Made by a program: the position numbers and the translations under genes. A model generated the notes under the pieces. It was not told where the DNA came from, did no database searches, and worked only from the letters and a program-made list of their open reading frames with translations. A stretch of DNA of 64,000 nt from Ciona intestinalis (lineage: Eukaryota > Chordata > Ascidiacea > Phlebobranchia > Cionidae), in the NCBI RefSeq assembly GCF_000224145.3, contig NC_020178.2, forward strand, positions 258,638 through 322,637, in the 5' to 3' direction. Every line of letters begins with the position of its first letter. The first letter of the stretch is position 1. This document shows positions 56,601 through 63,409 of the stretch, in pieces.

Positions 56601-57453
56601 TATACTGACCTGTTTTCCACTGGTGCATTTTCATAAATTTGAACTGCAGTTTCAAATACTAGTGTTGCATATTTTCTCCTTGTAACTTGGTTAAAGTTGC
56701 TTCTGTTTAAACCACAGCCAACAATGTAGATAATTGTCAGAATGTCTGTGTTGGAAAAAAATTGTATAATTTTCGTGAAATAAATTGTGTGTGCATAATC
56801 ATATCTAATATAATTACATCATTATATGTAAAATTTTATGTAATTCTTTGTAATATATAATTAGTCTTTACACCTCATGCTCTTTGTCAAGCACCAATTT
56901 GTTAATTAATATAAACTTTTTAAGATAGTAGTGCTCAAATGGCTTAATGCTGCTACCATTGTGGGCATATGTGTTCTTGAGCAAGACTTATAACTGCTCT
57001 AACCCAGTGCTTATTTGTTGATTGTATAAAACTTTTCACAGAAAAATATAAACAATGCAGTAAATAATCACCCACAAAGTTACATACATGGTAACTAGTA
57101 AGCATTGTGGAAACTGCAGTTCTTGCATTTGTTTTTACATAGCTATGTTTTTTTATATTAAACATACAGTGTACCATGTTTTATGTTAAACATAGAACTA
57201 GTGTATTATGTTTTACACCTACAGTGTAATATTTTTTATATTAGTAACGATCAGCGGTAACATATATATATCTTTATGTACCTTGTTGAGTTATGTTATT
57301 GGGCAAATCAATCAATTTTTCAACTGTTTCAATCAGCCTCTTTTCGGCCGCTAAAAACTCTTTTTCGTGGCTATTTTTGTGCTTAGAACAGTAATTATCC
57401 GCCATTTCGCGTGTGCAAGTCTGTAATTCTTCGTATTTGTCTAAATTCTCCAT
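35610..57453 (-). CDS. TPR-CHAT domain protein (TTC28-like), with altered CHAT catalytic sites
   Basis: 28 exons, 5' to 3': 57282-57453, 56610-56745, 56096-56174, 55795-55872, 55349-55479, 54580-54739, 54001-54112, 53364-53466, 53068-53230, 52410-52565, 51888-52028, 51392-51512, 50849-50962, 50169-50346, 49557-49753, 49139-49278, 48030-48127, 47134-47281, 46600-46722, 46240-46360, 45772-45969, 39626-39767, 38615-38763, 38055-38246, 37178-37357, 36668-36753, 36186-36316, 35610-about 35781. That makes about 1,306 residues with phases closing throughout. Exons 4-10 encode TPR-like helix pairs (GNFEQALLCYRAWL; LNKHSDAQQCFQTIL). Exons 13-23 form a CHAT domain: LLDTGFLLQV, the LHVCTYGN strand, KLLVLSSIH, GIKCVVTNLWPVPDK, PVLWGAFGAFG. 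CHAT domains are caspase-like peptidases, but the usual THG His is Tyr and the usual SAC Cys is not Cys, so a scaffold role is inferred. Exon 14 uses a weak donor (GTTTGA). The last exon lacks a visible AG acceptor where the minisatellite touches it. Exon 17 is duplicated in the assembly at 48663-48760. Confidence 0.88.
35783..36183 (+). repeat. 71-bp minisatellite, about 5.6 units, filling the last intron of TPR-CHAT
   Basis: The array starts right after exon 28 coding sequence (GGCGGCAGACACACATGG) and ends at the donor of exon 27 (GGTCAAGTTTTAC). There is almost no other intron sequence. Confidence 0.9.
36360..36970 (-). mobile_element. SINE 3' modules, reverse, two groups
   Basis: 36362-36500 and 36778-36895, each with CATACACCTCGTG and ACGAGTTACCAC preceded by TTATCCTCGC. 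A body remnant is at 36900-36960. They flank TPR-CHAT exon 26. Confidence 0.6.
36972..37172. mobile_element. MITE copy touching a splice donor
   Basis: GAGTAAGGTGGGGGGAGATG to CTCCCACCCTACTATA. The element ends about 5 bp from the donor of TPR-CHAT exon 25. Confidence 0.8.
37430..37720 (-). mobile_element. SINE pieces, reverse
   Basis: Two 3' modules (37435-37510, 37525-37615) and a body/B-box remnant (CCCACAATAGTAGC, CTCGAACCCGTACC). Confidence 0.6.
37827..38040. mobile_element. MITE copy with a C-rich end
   Basis: TAGTAGGGTGGGGGAAGATG start. The far end has become a C run before TTTATA. It lies 15 bp from the donor of TPR-CHAT exon 24. Confidence 0.75.
38400..38588 (+). repeat. 71-bp minisatellite, 2.5 units
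   Basis: Forward units about 25 bp from the donor of TPR-CHAT exon 23. A reverse SINE 3' module precedes it at 38255-38370. Confidence 0.85.
38789..38976. mobile_element. MITE copy
   Basis: TAGTAGGTTGGGGGAAGATG and CTTCCCCCACCAAACTATA ends. An isolated MITE end follows at 39085-39120 and a reverse SINE at 39140-39360. Confidence 0.75.
39849..39856 (+). promoter_or_regulatory. Candidate TATA box of the nested mosaic gene
   Basis: TATAAAAA lies 56-63 bp before the ATG at 39912, in the 144 bp between the host gene's exon 22 and the nested start codon. No other evidence. Confidence 0.4.
39912..45278 (+). CDS. Secreted/GPI-anchored mosaic: ricin-type trefoil plus FN2, TSP1 and kringle repeats; single exon
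   Basis: One uninterrupted 1,788-codon frame. Residues 1-17 form a signal peptide (MKFLLVFCIMRFLAANS). About 20-180 look like a ricin-type beta-trefoil (QKWTCD, KKWIIYS). Then fibronectin-II units (C-x-FPF ... W-x-x-C) start near 210, 348, 548, 747, 971, 1177, 1398 and 1577. Thrombospondin-1 units (W-x-x-W, CGGG, CNTxxC) start near 257, 396, 596, 823, 1023, 1245, 1440, 1633 and 1682. Kringles (NYCRNP, PWCY, EYCNIPRC) start near 447, 653, 874, 1080, 1296 and 1490, the last degraded. The order FN2-TSP1-kringle repeats six times. The tail MVVFFLCFWLVNVT after SANSAK suggests a GPI-anchor signal. No protease or kinase domain is present. An extracellular adhesion, recognition or matrix role is inferred from domains only. 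It lies inside an intron of the opposite-strand TPR-CHAT gene. The lack of introns is odd for these modules and suggests retroposition. Confidence 0.95.
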   Translation: MKFLLVFCIMRFLAANSETTVSRSETPSFLIYRFLSSTSGFCMMAERKIENQREIFYAVLSTKCLVNNLAWQWERLDSNLISSVLYSKCLTAELFGSIGANPTGKVFLKPCDSESPAQKWTCDSQYSIFLENLPNGQFYRLENELIVQNWEVTAGTPILREIANVQESNSTKKWIIYSNAAETKPLSICESNLVVENTKSYIMTVSGGEIVGQACVFPFIRFGAEVWNCVPYNNLDICATVKNLDSHPNSWGVCPENKRGTYSDAIGPPLCTKACDGGRLCRARKCLFPPCVKRECLTNVCEYDDAECSTQQCNTEPCSGDTILSIEGDSQQFPAYGVAPVLDQGVLGKCVFPFILDGEVKERCVVDYRRDLAWCSLTENYDKHQKWGYCKNSYSGSWSSWTTVLNSCSQSCGTGTLTVYRRCRFPPCVGDERKTGGTCNTKACPECYTGNGETYRGTVSFSNDGTVCQMWALQVPNAHTDTTPELYPELVQNYCRNPGGLFKQPYCYRDASNLPARMYCDLPRCGSNVTDIEIPYTIPYTEDVFGLKPCIFPFTFHGELFYQCVLTDEHIAGREKCAITNGTQTVYRYCPAFYRGKWSEWNFAGDCTANCGGGFEVHYRTCYFLPCQGKSVKVTKKMCNTQPCTWTQPGSQDCFNGKGVFYNGPANAEIGRRCNAWTGHYKRMIEMAGLSTSNYCRNPNPRVRSGPWCYGRGGRTWEYCNIPRCPTIEGEIFGLPFKNKAYDAENKPCHFPFRGVRNELHSACAKVNPLRADDRGLKYCGFQDTEVSVPSSGNMRPRQHIGLVMRGLQKGMYGICPLSTQGTWTSWTATGKCSVVCGGGYIIMRHRCLHPPCSTKGSKGNENMPCNTHACLNCIQGNGINYRGEVRHSANGKECIPWAIHQTAREQYPIQDFPELQSNFCRNPGGQSVLPWCYDNVLRFKSYCEIQHCTDDNLFTIPYTIPNFRKSRSGAPCHFPFRYKTDWYFSCFLHDDSGKTECLCPQTDIVTEDVRTLAIAPKIYAGKWTVWNRTSTCSKMCGGGKILYVRECLYPTCQGSKFKYEGICNTHQCTFRKKMLEGKDCFIDEGMDYTGEVSVTISGLNCQLWSSKSPHTHRYLSTGSGIELTGKLCRNPSPLGTRKAPWCFVDDSSVRWEYCNIPRCRGHEGEIRTVDGPDNNKVCKFPYTINNVAIEECGLRKIERISGNGHRTEMDVRFCPTVANFAEKSTEIQDLKWGICPSALEGTISAWTLWAEPNTCTVPCNGGRLRYKRSCRYPPCASGVAMQKLGAECNKQICEECFTGDGTTYRGTQNRFSDHILCLPWYSTRIPKDTFTDVYALGGRNHSFCRNPNPERYKIPFCYVSYEGQLSIRVCDIPRCDLSEDKLVTIGSQEGFNQEGKLCTFPFTFQSVLHQGCIEYRGHYMCGTTQGIYGYCSNWDRGVWGSWAPTKHCDKVCGGGKITFKRYCRFAPCSGPDEKVEGNCNTHLCNKLTTCYDVETKGVEFIGKNPYFSRGKSCLPWGIQGKSEGGVCQNPYGTQPRPYCKLSGGDIAFCSVPACPDSKRPITVEVSATENRLHKYPCVFPFTSRGVVYNQCTDAPTPSNRQHAYSTRWCGTVNNVDSFPETEWGFCPNTAVGTFSDWSKTGNNCTKSCVAFQTRHCLFPPCNGKIWRLATDSCDQDLCPNPIWGSWGVWTKCIQCSVVKIRTRICYKSGAIAHNMCQGDSQEKTACNLAQNAACDSTYALGYLTKSQIEILSVSYNSLKRISASANSAKINFKMVVFFLCFWLVNVT
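45279..45771. other. 3' flank of the nested gene inside the host intron
   Basis: AT-rich, with a roughly 110-bp direct repeat (CAGACTGTAGCTTATATATA... and ACAGTGTGGCTTCTACTTATAAATTT..., both followed by TATAATGTGYTGCAGTC) at 45361-45545. ATTAAA occurs near 45696. No clear AATAAA close to the stop. Confidence 0.5.
46430..47065 (+). repeat. 71-bp minisatellite units, scattered, about 5
   Basis: Units at 46430-46580 and 46790-47065, diverged, on both sides of a short spacer in two TPR-CHAT introns (around exons 18-20). Confidence 0.75.
47735..47935 (+). mobile_element. SINE copy
   Basis: CGCCTGTAACTAAGAGGTAATG, GGGTTCAAGGCTCATCG, body, CATTCATTCATTC end. It lies just before the duplicated segment. 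Confidence 0.7.
47955..48493. repeat. Duplicated segment, copy A (contains TPR-CHAT exon 17)
   Basis: Near-identical to 48589-49085 at an offset of about 633 bp, including the whole 98-bp exon 48030-48127 and flanking minisatellite. It ends where a SINE head begins, next to an N gap. This is most simply an assembly duplicate of two haplotypes. Confidence 0.85.
48190..48392. repeat. 71-bp minisatellite with one inverted unit
   Basis: Forward units, then a reverse unit (about 48296-48355, TGTGTGTCTGATGTATAAGA), then forward again. Copy B lacks the inversion. Confidence 0.8.
48494..48538 (+). mobile_element. SINE head truncated by a gap
   Basis: CCGGCGCCGTGGCGTAGTGG, TTAGCGCACCTGCCTGTAACC: the clearest tRNA-like head in the window. 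The rest is lost in the N run. Absent at the matching point of copy B. Confidence 0.75.
48539..48588. other. Assembly gap, 50 N
   Basis: Exactly 50 N, a placeholder length. Confidence 0.99.
48589..49090. repeat. Duplicated segment, copy B (second copy of exon 17)
   Basis: The second copy of exon 17 is 48663-48760, with the same sequence as 48030-48127. Only one copy can be used without breaking the frame (98 nt is not a multiple of three). It also carries two minisatellite units at 48830-48990. Confidence 0.85.
49320..49435 (-). mobile_element. SINE 3' module, reverse
   Basis: AATGAATGCAACTTATTTATCC, CATACACCTCATGTCCGC, ACGAGTTACCAG; between exons 15 and 16 of TPR-CHAT. Confidence 0.6.
49815..50112 (+). 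repeat. 71-bp minisatellite, about 4 units
   Basis: Forward units fill most of the intron between TPR-CHAT exons 14 and 15. Confidence 0.9.
50390..50565 (-). mobile_element. SINE 3' modules, reverse
   Basis: Two adjacent pieces (50390-50435 and 50440-50565) with CATACACCT and ACGAGTTACCATG. Confidence 0.55.
50970..51385 (+). repeat. 71-bp minisatellite, about 5-6 units with shortened units
   Basis: Fills the intron between TPR-CHAT exons 12 and 13. Around 51220-51290 the units are truncated (GGGTGTCTTACACC). Confidence 0.9.
51535..51845. repeat. 40-bp tandem repeat, about 8 units
   Basis: The unit carries TTCAAATACAGGCTAGGG, TTGGAGAACCAGGGATCC; AAATACAGG recurs every 39-40 bp. It fills the intron between exons 11 and 12 of TPR-CHAT and was seen nowhere else in the window. 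Confidence 0.9.
52060..52285 (-). mobile_element. SINE copy, reverse, partial
   Basis: TTATCATCGCGTGGCGGGG, then 3' module and a body piece ending CCCACAATGGTAGCAG. Confidence 0.65.
52568..53040 (-). mobile_element. Two SINEs in series, reverse, with heads
   Basis: The first (52568-52780) lacks most of the 3' module but has a good head (CGAGCCTCGAACCC, CGCGCTAACCACTATGCCAC). The second (52780-53040) is nearly complete. They fill the intron between exons 9 and 10 of TPR-CHAT. Confidence 0.75.
53280..53352 (+). repeat. Single 71-bp minisatellite unit
   Basis: One unit makes up over half of the 133-bp intron 53231-53363. It ends 12 bp from the donor. Confidence 0.85.
53570..53935. mobile_element. 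SINE copies, reverse then forward tail
   Basis: A reverse copy at 53575-53825, then a forward 3' module at 53830-53925 (AAGGTGTATGAAACAAC). Confidence 0.6.
54178..54378. mobile_element. MITE copy
   Basis: TAGTAGGCTGGGGTTAGAGG start and CCTAAGAGTACTATA end. Intronic in TPR-CHAT. Confidence 0.7.
54780..55210. mobile_element. Two small DNA-element derivatives
   Basis: 54785-55015 contains inverted copies of CATCTGGTATGAAAAAACG and TTTTTTCATACCAGAT plus CCTGGTAGCAGAAAA. 55050-55210 is the GCCACCAAACCTGGGGTGG type seen at 12388. Both lie in the intron between exons 5 and 6. Confidence 0.5.
55535..56050 (+). repeat. 71-bp minisatellite, two groups of 3 and 2 units
   Basis: 55535-55775 and 55910-56048, in the introns on both sides of TPR-CHAT exon 4. 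Confidence 0.85.
56290..56440 (-). mobile_element. SINE 3' module, reverse, diverged
   Basis: GTCACTTATTTATCTTA, GACAGTCATTATAACAC, CACTTACAAGTTAACATA; a forward body piece is at 56935-57105 near exon 1. Confidence 0.5.
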
Positions 57454-58443
57454 TTTCTTGCAGAAATTTAGCGAGAAATAATAAGAGAAAAAGTAAACAA
57501 TCTTCGCGAAGGAAACTTGGATACCGCGTCCATTAATTCAAGCTGTCGGTGAGTCTAAATGGGGACGATCTTTTGTTTGACTGTGATATTTAAACTATCA
57601 CTTTGTATATATTGTGGGCGCTAGTTTTTTAACACAATCGAATGTTTCATGGGTTTTACATGACTTTCAGACATTCTATTATATATACCTTATGTCCTAC
57701 AGCGAGGCACGCCGTGGAACCTCGGATTTATGGCTCAGTTGCATGAAACTTTGTCATATTGCGCAGGCTTTCTGTATTTTTGTCCACGCAGTAGGTTTTA
57801 AATAAATATGTTGCGTTTGACTAACGCGCGTATTATAGCTATCATTAAAATGCAAACACAATACTTGTAAATAACTACAAAATTTATTTTTCAAATCATA
57901 AAAATTAATATATACGAAAATCAATCAAAATTTTACAAAATTAAGAACACGATAGCACTAGTCTACTATATACAGATATTTTGAGTTAAAAATAGACTTA
58001 TTTACCCGCCATGCGTGATGGGCAACGACTGTAGTCATTATAACACAGATGTTCTGTTTCATACACCTCGTTCTAGGTTACGAGTTATACTAAGTATGTA
58101 ACTTTGTGGGTGATTATTCTTAGATAAATCCAAAGAGATTAAAACCAATCTCTTTGGATAAATCAACTCATTACGGTCAAATACAATTACTAAAGATTTT
58201 TGATCGAAAAATGGAGCAAAAAGCAACAATTTTAAAACAACTGACACAGAATTGTATTAACAATGGATAGGTTAGTTAAAAAAACAAATAATATTTTTGA
58301 CCGTTTGGCTTTTTAAAATTAGGAAAATGCATTCATTTGTAGAATAACTTGTATTTTAGTAATATATTACAAAATCATAGCCTTAAAACTCATATAAATT
58401 GGCGTAATTTACCATAATGGTTCTAGATTTTAGATGGAATTTT
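57454..58443. other. Spacer between the TPR-CHAT start and the sulfotransferase stop
   Basis: It holds the TPR-CHAT promoter region and the sulfotransferase 3' UTR. A reverse SINE 3' module is at 58000-58115, and a short inverted repeat (CCAAAGAGATTAAAACCAATC then TCTTTGG) at 58130-58157. No exon was seen. Confidence 0.55.
57457..57458 (-). promoter_or_regulatory. Candidate trans-splice acceptor at the TPR-CHAT start
   Basis: On the minus strand the ATG is preceded by TTTCTGCAAG then AAA. The AG lies 3 nt before the start codon after a pyrimidine-rich stretch, which would give a very short leader. Confidence 0.4.
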
Positions 58444-61400
58444 TTAGGCTGAAAAAATGAATTTGAAATCCATGCCTTTAGTTTTTTCAGCAACCAGTCG
58501 ATCCATCGCCTCAGACTGGGCAACTGTAAAATGGTTTTTCCAATCGCCAATGATTCCTAAACAGTAAATAGGTTAATATGTTACTTCTGCCAGGCAATAC
58601 AGTAGGGTGGGGGAAGATTGGAAACCTAATATTTTTTCGTCCCATTTGGCAGTAAACAAAGAACATTCAAGGAATTATAAAACTGTATTCTCACGACTCC
58701 CATAGACCGTTGTTAGTTGTTCAAAACTCGATCAGGATATTTGAATATTATGTGCTAAAGGTTTCCCATCTTCCCTACCCTACCCTATAAACTTGTTCAG
58801 ATACTCTACCTTTAAAAGGTTAATTTTAGGTAAATTCTTGATCGTGTTTTTAACAAATAACAACGATAAATGTTTGGATGAGTGAATAAATGAATGTATG
58901 AATGAATGACCAGAAATGAATGAATGAATGAATGAATGAATGACCAGGAATGAATGAATGAATGAATCAATGAATGACCAGAAAAGAATGAATAAATGAC
59001 AAGGAGTAAATGAATTAATAAATAAATGAACAAATGAAAGAATATTCGGAAAAAAATAAATTTGTTACCAACCTTTTCGTACAAGGTTCATATTCTTTCG
59101 CACTTCATTTACATTCGCTTTGGCGTCTTCTTGTTTTTGTCTCATTGCATTAAATGAAGTCGCATCGACAACTCGGTTGATTTCGTCGTCTGATTTGTTC
59201 AAGCCCAGAAAGTTAGACAGTTTTCGAATCTCTTTTTCTGGGTCCTATGAAAACGAATGATTGAATGTTCTTTATCCTTGCGTGGAAAACGACAGTCGTT
59301 ATAACACGGGTGTTCTGTTTCATACACCTCATACCCGCTTACAAGTTACCACGTATGTAACTTTATTGACAATTGTTTTCTACATACAATTTAAACACTA
59401 TCATATTAGATTACATACTTAGCTTTACGCTTATGTAGTAACAGCCTTTGACATATTCGTTCAACGCCCAATACTTAAAAACACATTCCAATCATTTTAA
59501 CTCCCCTTTTAGCATACACGAGTTTAATTTCTGCAAAACAGAGACCACCAAGGCTACATACATTGTAGCTTGTAAGCAGATACGAGGTGTATGAAACAGA
59601 ACACCCGTGTTATAACTATCGTTACTTCGACACTTATTAATGCATAATTTACACCCATATATTTATCCCATATTTAGCTTACAAGTTTCATTTCTTCGAA
59701 NACACAGAGCGAGNTACTTGCTCCATGGTCGCGGTGCTGATACCATGCTAGGAAATGGTCGAGATANNNNNNNNNNNNNNNNNNNNNNNNNNNNNNNNNN
59801 NNNNNNNNNNNNNNNNATGAACGAGGCAAAACTAGAAAAAAAGTACAGTTTAGTATTATATAGTACTACTAATAGTAGCAAAAGCATAATTAAAAGGACA
59901 CACAGCGTGTTATAACGGCTGTCGTTTCCCCTCTACGCAAGGATAAATAAGTTACATTCCTTCCCCTTATAAAGTTTAATATGTGGTTACTCCTAAGCGG
60001 GAACGAGGTGTATGAAACGGAACACCCGTGTTATAATAAATATCGTTGCCCCACCACACAAGAATAAACAAGTTACATTCATTCATTCAATAATAATATT
60101 AACTCTCAATAGATACATGACAGTCCATATGTATTTTTATCTTAAATGTATGATATAGGCCATAGTACTATATAAGCCAGGCTATATCATACTCACATTC
60201 CATGAACATTTTAACGTATTCGTTCCAATCGTCACATCGAAACTGAGGGGGTGCGATTTTCTTTTGAAAATGGAAAAATGAAACTGCAACGTCTTTTGGG
60301 TTACGGTATACGAACACTATCTGTTGAAAAAAAGATATTACAATTAAAATGTAGTGGAAATCATTTGACTCAGCTTTTTTATGCTGTATACCTTGACAGT
60401 AAACATGAGGTGTATATGAATACACCATGTATATCTGCTGTATAAGAAGACACACACGTTATCACTTGACAGTGTGCATGAGGTGTATGAATACACCATG
60501 TGTGTCTGGTGTATAGGAAGTCACCCATGTTATAACTTGACAGTGAGCATGAGGTCTTTACCTTTGCTTTATTCTTCAAATACTTCTCAATGTTAATATT
60601 CATAGCTGGCTGGTGACTTATCAAATAATTCCGTGTTTTAATCTGATTCAGTATTTCGTACTTCTGAATTGCTGTAGAACAAACTCATGTTAATCATAAA
60701 CTGTTAAAAACTCTTATGGGGCATTAATGAATGTAACTTGTTTATCTCCTTGGGCGGGGCAGTGACAGTCATTATAACACGGGTGTTCTGTTTCATACAC
60801 CCCGTGCCTGCTTATGAGTTGCCACGTATGTAACTTTACGGGTGATTATTTTTTACTAATGTTTGAAACCGTAGTACTATCGTTGTTTTTTTTCTACCAA
60901 TATTTTACACGGATTATTTTGCTTTTAGGGGTTCAGGTTCGAATCCAATCTAGGCGTGTCAAAAACATACTTGGTCCAGATTCGAGAATCGCCAATGCCA
61001 AAAAAGATTTCCAAAATTCCTTTTCTTCTTCAGTATACATTAATTCGGCCAACATTTCTGCTGTCCAATTTGTGCCTATATAAGGGTAAGACATAAAATT
61101 ATTGCTTTAAATTTAAAAGTGGAAAAATCAATCAATTTCAAAACTATTTATCCTTGCGTGGCAGGGCAATGAGAGTCGTTATAACAAGGGTGTTTTGTTT
61201 TATACACCTCGTGTCCGGTTATGAATTATCACCTATATAACATATATATAAATACCACATTCAATGGTTCCAATATATTGTTGTAATGCAAATCAGATAT
61301 AAGAACATTACTATAACACGTATACGCCCACAATGGTAGCAGCGTCGAGCCTTGAACCCGAAATCTCGGGGCTATACACTTTAGAAGTTTGGAGCATTAC

Positions 61401-62173
61401 AATAAGTTACATTATATACCGCATTTTGGGTAGGTCACAAGTAATACGTCGTTTTCCTTGGGGTTATAATTCTCGTATGCGTACTTCGCGAAATAAGGTT
61501 TAAAAACCGCCTGCATTTCGACGCCATTGTATGTTTCTAGTTCTGTAAAAGATGTGTGTTAAATACAAATTTACGAGATTAAAAAGGAATGTATTATTCC
61601 TAGCATGGCGGGGAAACGACAGTCGTTATAACAAGAGTGTTCTGTTCCATACACCTCATGGTCGACTTAAAAATATCCATTAGTAAAACAAAAAGTATAA
61701 ATTTCTTGTCCAAACAAGACGTAATACGGGTAACAAGACGTAATACGGTCAAACGTAATACGGGTATATATTCCTGTAAATATTCTTTATTTACTATACC
61801 AAATGGGACGCTTAGGAATAAAAAATAGACTAAAACACTAATAGACAAAAATAGACTTGTATATAGTGGGGTGGGGAGAGTCCGGACACCTTTAGCACAT
61901 AATATCCAAATATCCTGATCGTGTTTTAAACAATTAACAACGGTCCATGGGAGTTGTGAGGATACGGTTTTATAATTCTTTGAATGTTCTTTGTTTACTA
62001 CCGAATGGAACGAGAAAATTGAATGAAAAAGTGTCCAATCTTTCGCCACCCTACTATATAACTATTCCCATATATACGTTACCGTCAGCAACTGGATCAA
62101 ATTTCATTGTAAAAAGACTTTTCATATTTTCAAAAACGTCTTCATTTTCAGCAACGAGTTTTTTTAAGTCCAT
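58444..62173 (-). CDS. Cytosolic sulfotransferase (SULT family), one exon interrupted by a gap
   Basis: Eight exons, 5' to 3': 62083-62173, 61420-61542, 60971-61075, 60562-60671, 60197-60320, 59683-59831 (includes the 50-N gap and two single N), 59073-59244, 58444-58556. If the gap is really 50 nt the frame closes at 328 residues, somewhat longer than the usual 290-300. PAPS-binding motifs: VTYPKCGTNW (5'-phosphosulfate loop, with Cys where Ser is usual) and [17 protein letters not shown] (3'-phosphate region). [13 protein letters not shown] and [14 protein letters not shown] are family-typical. The catalytic-base His is expected near [10 protein letters not shown]. The reaction is sulfate transfer from PAPS to small alcohols, phenols or amines; the substrate is unknown. 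The donor of exon 7 is GTTGGT. All other phases agree. Confidence 0.9.
58596..58795. mobile_element. MITE copy, complete
   Basis: CAGTAGGGTGGGGGAAGATT and CTTCCCTACCCTACCCTATA ends; in the last sulfotransferase intron. Confidence 0.75.
58862..59045. repeat. AATG tetranucleotide repeat, interrupted
   Basis: GAATGAATGAATG runs are separated by GACCAG at regular spacing (58910, 58940, 58975). It ends about 25 bp before the donor of sulfotransferase exon 7. Confidence 0.95.
59255..59380 (-). mobile_element. SINE 3' module, reverse
   Basis: TCTTTATCCTTGCGTGG, CATACACCTCATACCCGC, ACAAGTTACCACGTATG. A forward tail follows at 59545-59630. Confidence 0.6.
59767..59816. other. Assembly gap, 50 N, inside sulfotransferase exon 6
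   Basis: The bases next to it are coding on both sides ([13 protein letters not shown] on one, the splice acceptor TTTTTCTAG on the other). Single N also occur at 59701 and 59714. Confidence 0.97.
59890..60095 (+). mobile_element. SINE 3' modules, forward, two in series
   Basis: CGTGTTATAACGGCTGTCG with GGATAAATAAGTTACATTCC, then a second (GGGAACGAGGTGTATGAAAC) with CATTCATTCA end. Confidence 0.6.
60390..60558 (-). repeat. 71-bp minisatellite, 2.3 units, touching a donor
   Basis: Reverse units end at CAGTGAGCATGAGGTC, directly followed by the donor (TTTAC) of sulfotransferase exon 4. Confidence 0.9.
60725..60850 (-). mobile_element. SINE 3' module, reverse
   Basis: AATGAATGTAACTTGTTTATC, CATACACCCCGTGCCTGC, ATGAGTTGCCACGTATG. 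Another (61140-61375) includes body and B box (CGAGCCTTGAACCCG). Confidence 0.6.
61864..62058. mobile_element. MITE copy, complete
   Basis: TAGTGGGGTGGGGAGAGTCC and TTTCGCCACCCTACTATA ends; in intron 1 of the sulfotransferase, 24 bp from the exon 1 donor. Confidence 0.8.
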
Positions 62174-62345
62174 TTTTTTATGAGCAATAACTCGTATATA
62201 GAATATATAATATAGATCTGTAATTAGCAGCATAAGTATTAGTTTATAATTGAATTAATTTAACTTATTTATTCTCGCGTGGCGGGCAACGGCAGTCGAT
62301 ATAATACGGGTGATCTGTTTCATACACCTCGTGCCTGCTTATCAG

Positions 62346-62415
62346 TTATGAATGAATGAATGAATGAATGAATGAATGAATGAATGAATGAATGAATGAA
62401 TGAATGAATGAATGT
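62346..62415. repeat. (ATGA)n tetranucleotide repeat, about 17 units
   Basis: Perfect run between two reverse SINE 3' modules (62270-62345 and 62415-62500). It looks like an expanded SINE tail. Confidence 0.97.
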
Positions 62416-62586
62416 GTTTTATTTATTCTCGCATGGCGGGGCAACGGCAGTTGCTATAATACGGGTGTTCTGTTTCATACACCTCGTGCCCGCTTATCAT
62501 ACCCTGTATCATAGGTAAATTTGTGGGTGATTATTTCTTTCACTGCCATGCGAAGATAAACAAGTTACATTATATTTATTAATATA

Positions 62587-62781
62587 TAGTAGGGTGGGGG
62601 AAGCTGGACACCTTTAGCACATAATATCCAAATATCCTGATCATGTTTTAAACAATTAACAACAGTATATGGGAGCCGTGAGGATATGTTTTTATAATTT
62701 TTTAAATGTTCTTTGTTTACTACCAAATGGGACGGACAAATAGAATAAAAAGTTGTCCCATTTTCCCCACCCTACTATAAT
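62587..62781. mobile_element. MITE copy, complete
   Basis: TAGTAGGGTGGGGGAAGCTG and TTCCCCACCCTACTATA ends. Confidence 0.85.
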
Positions 62782-63203
62782 ATATATTTCTAAAATCAGC
62801 TGTATAATTCCTATAAAATAACTCCTGCTGTTTCTGCCATAGCAAATAAACTAATGCTATAACACTAGTCCCTTAACGCCGGCCTGTTACCACCCGAATA
62901 CAAATATTTGACAACGTTATCGCTCTATTTATAAGCCAGGTCACGTGATATAGCGGTATGTGCTCTTTTTCTTTCTTTTTTTCTTTAGGATAAAGGTCAC
63001 TGTCTAGGCTTTGGTCCTTAAGAAAAAACCCTTTAAAATCGACCGGAAAATGGTTAAAATCGTTTAATTTAACAGATTTTGTGGGTTTAAATGTGTTTTG
63101 CGAATTACTTAAAGGATACTGCATTAATTAAATACTTAAGCCGTTCTTGTCAAAAATAAGCTATTTATCCTTTAAGAATCGACTCTCGAAAAATTGTTTT
63201 AAT
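62613..63203. repeat. Duplicated segment, copy 1
   Basis: Repeated at 63410-64000 with an offset of about 797 bp and only a few differences (for example CCCTTAACGCC against CCCTTATCGCC). Confidence 0.9.
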
Positions 63204-63359
63204 AAATTAACTAGTTTTCGATTTTAAACGTTTAATAAGGTGTCAGTGTAAGATCCTGCAATAAATGTACTTGTAATCCGTATTTTGTAATGGTTAAGCT
63301 GTTATGTGCGCGCTTCCTGTGGTCGTTGTAATGAATGCATTGCCACGTAATAGCTTCCA

Positions 63360-63409
63360 NNNNNNNNNNNNNNNNNNNNNNNNNNNNNNNNNNNNNNNNN
63401 NNNNNNNNN
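63360..63409. other. Assembly gap, 50 N
   Basis: A 50-N placeholder between the two copies of the duplicated segment. Confidence 0.99.

Noticed and set aside
62873..63124. 83-codon minus-strand frame upstream of the sulfotransferase
   Set aside because: No recognisable domain, no splice context, and it lies in an assembly-duplicated segment.
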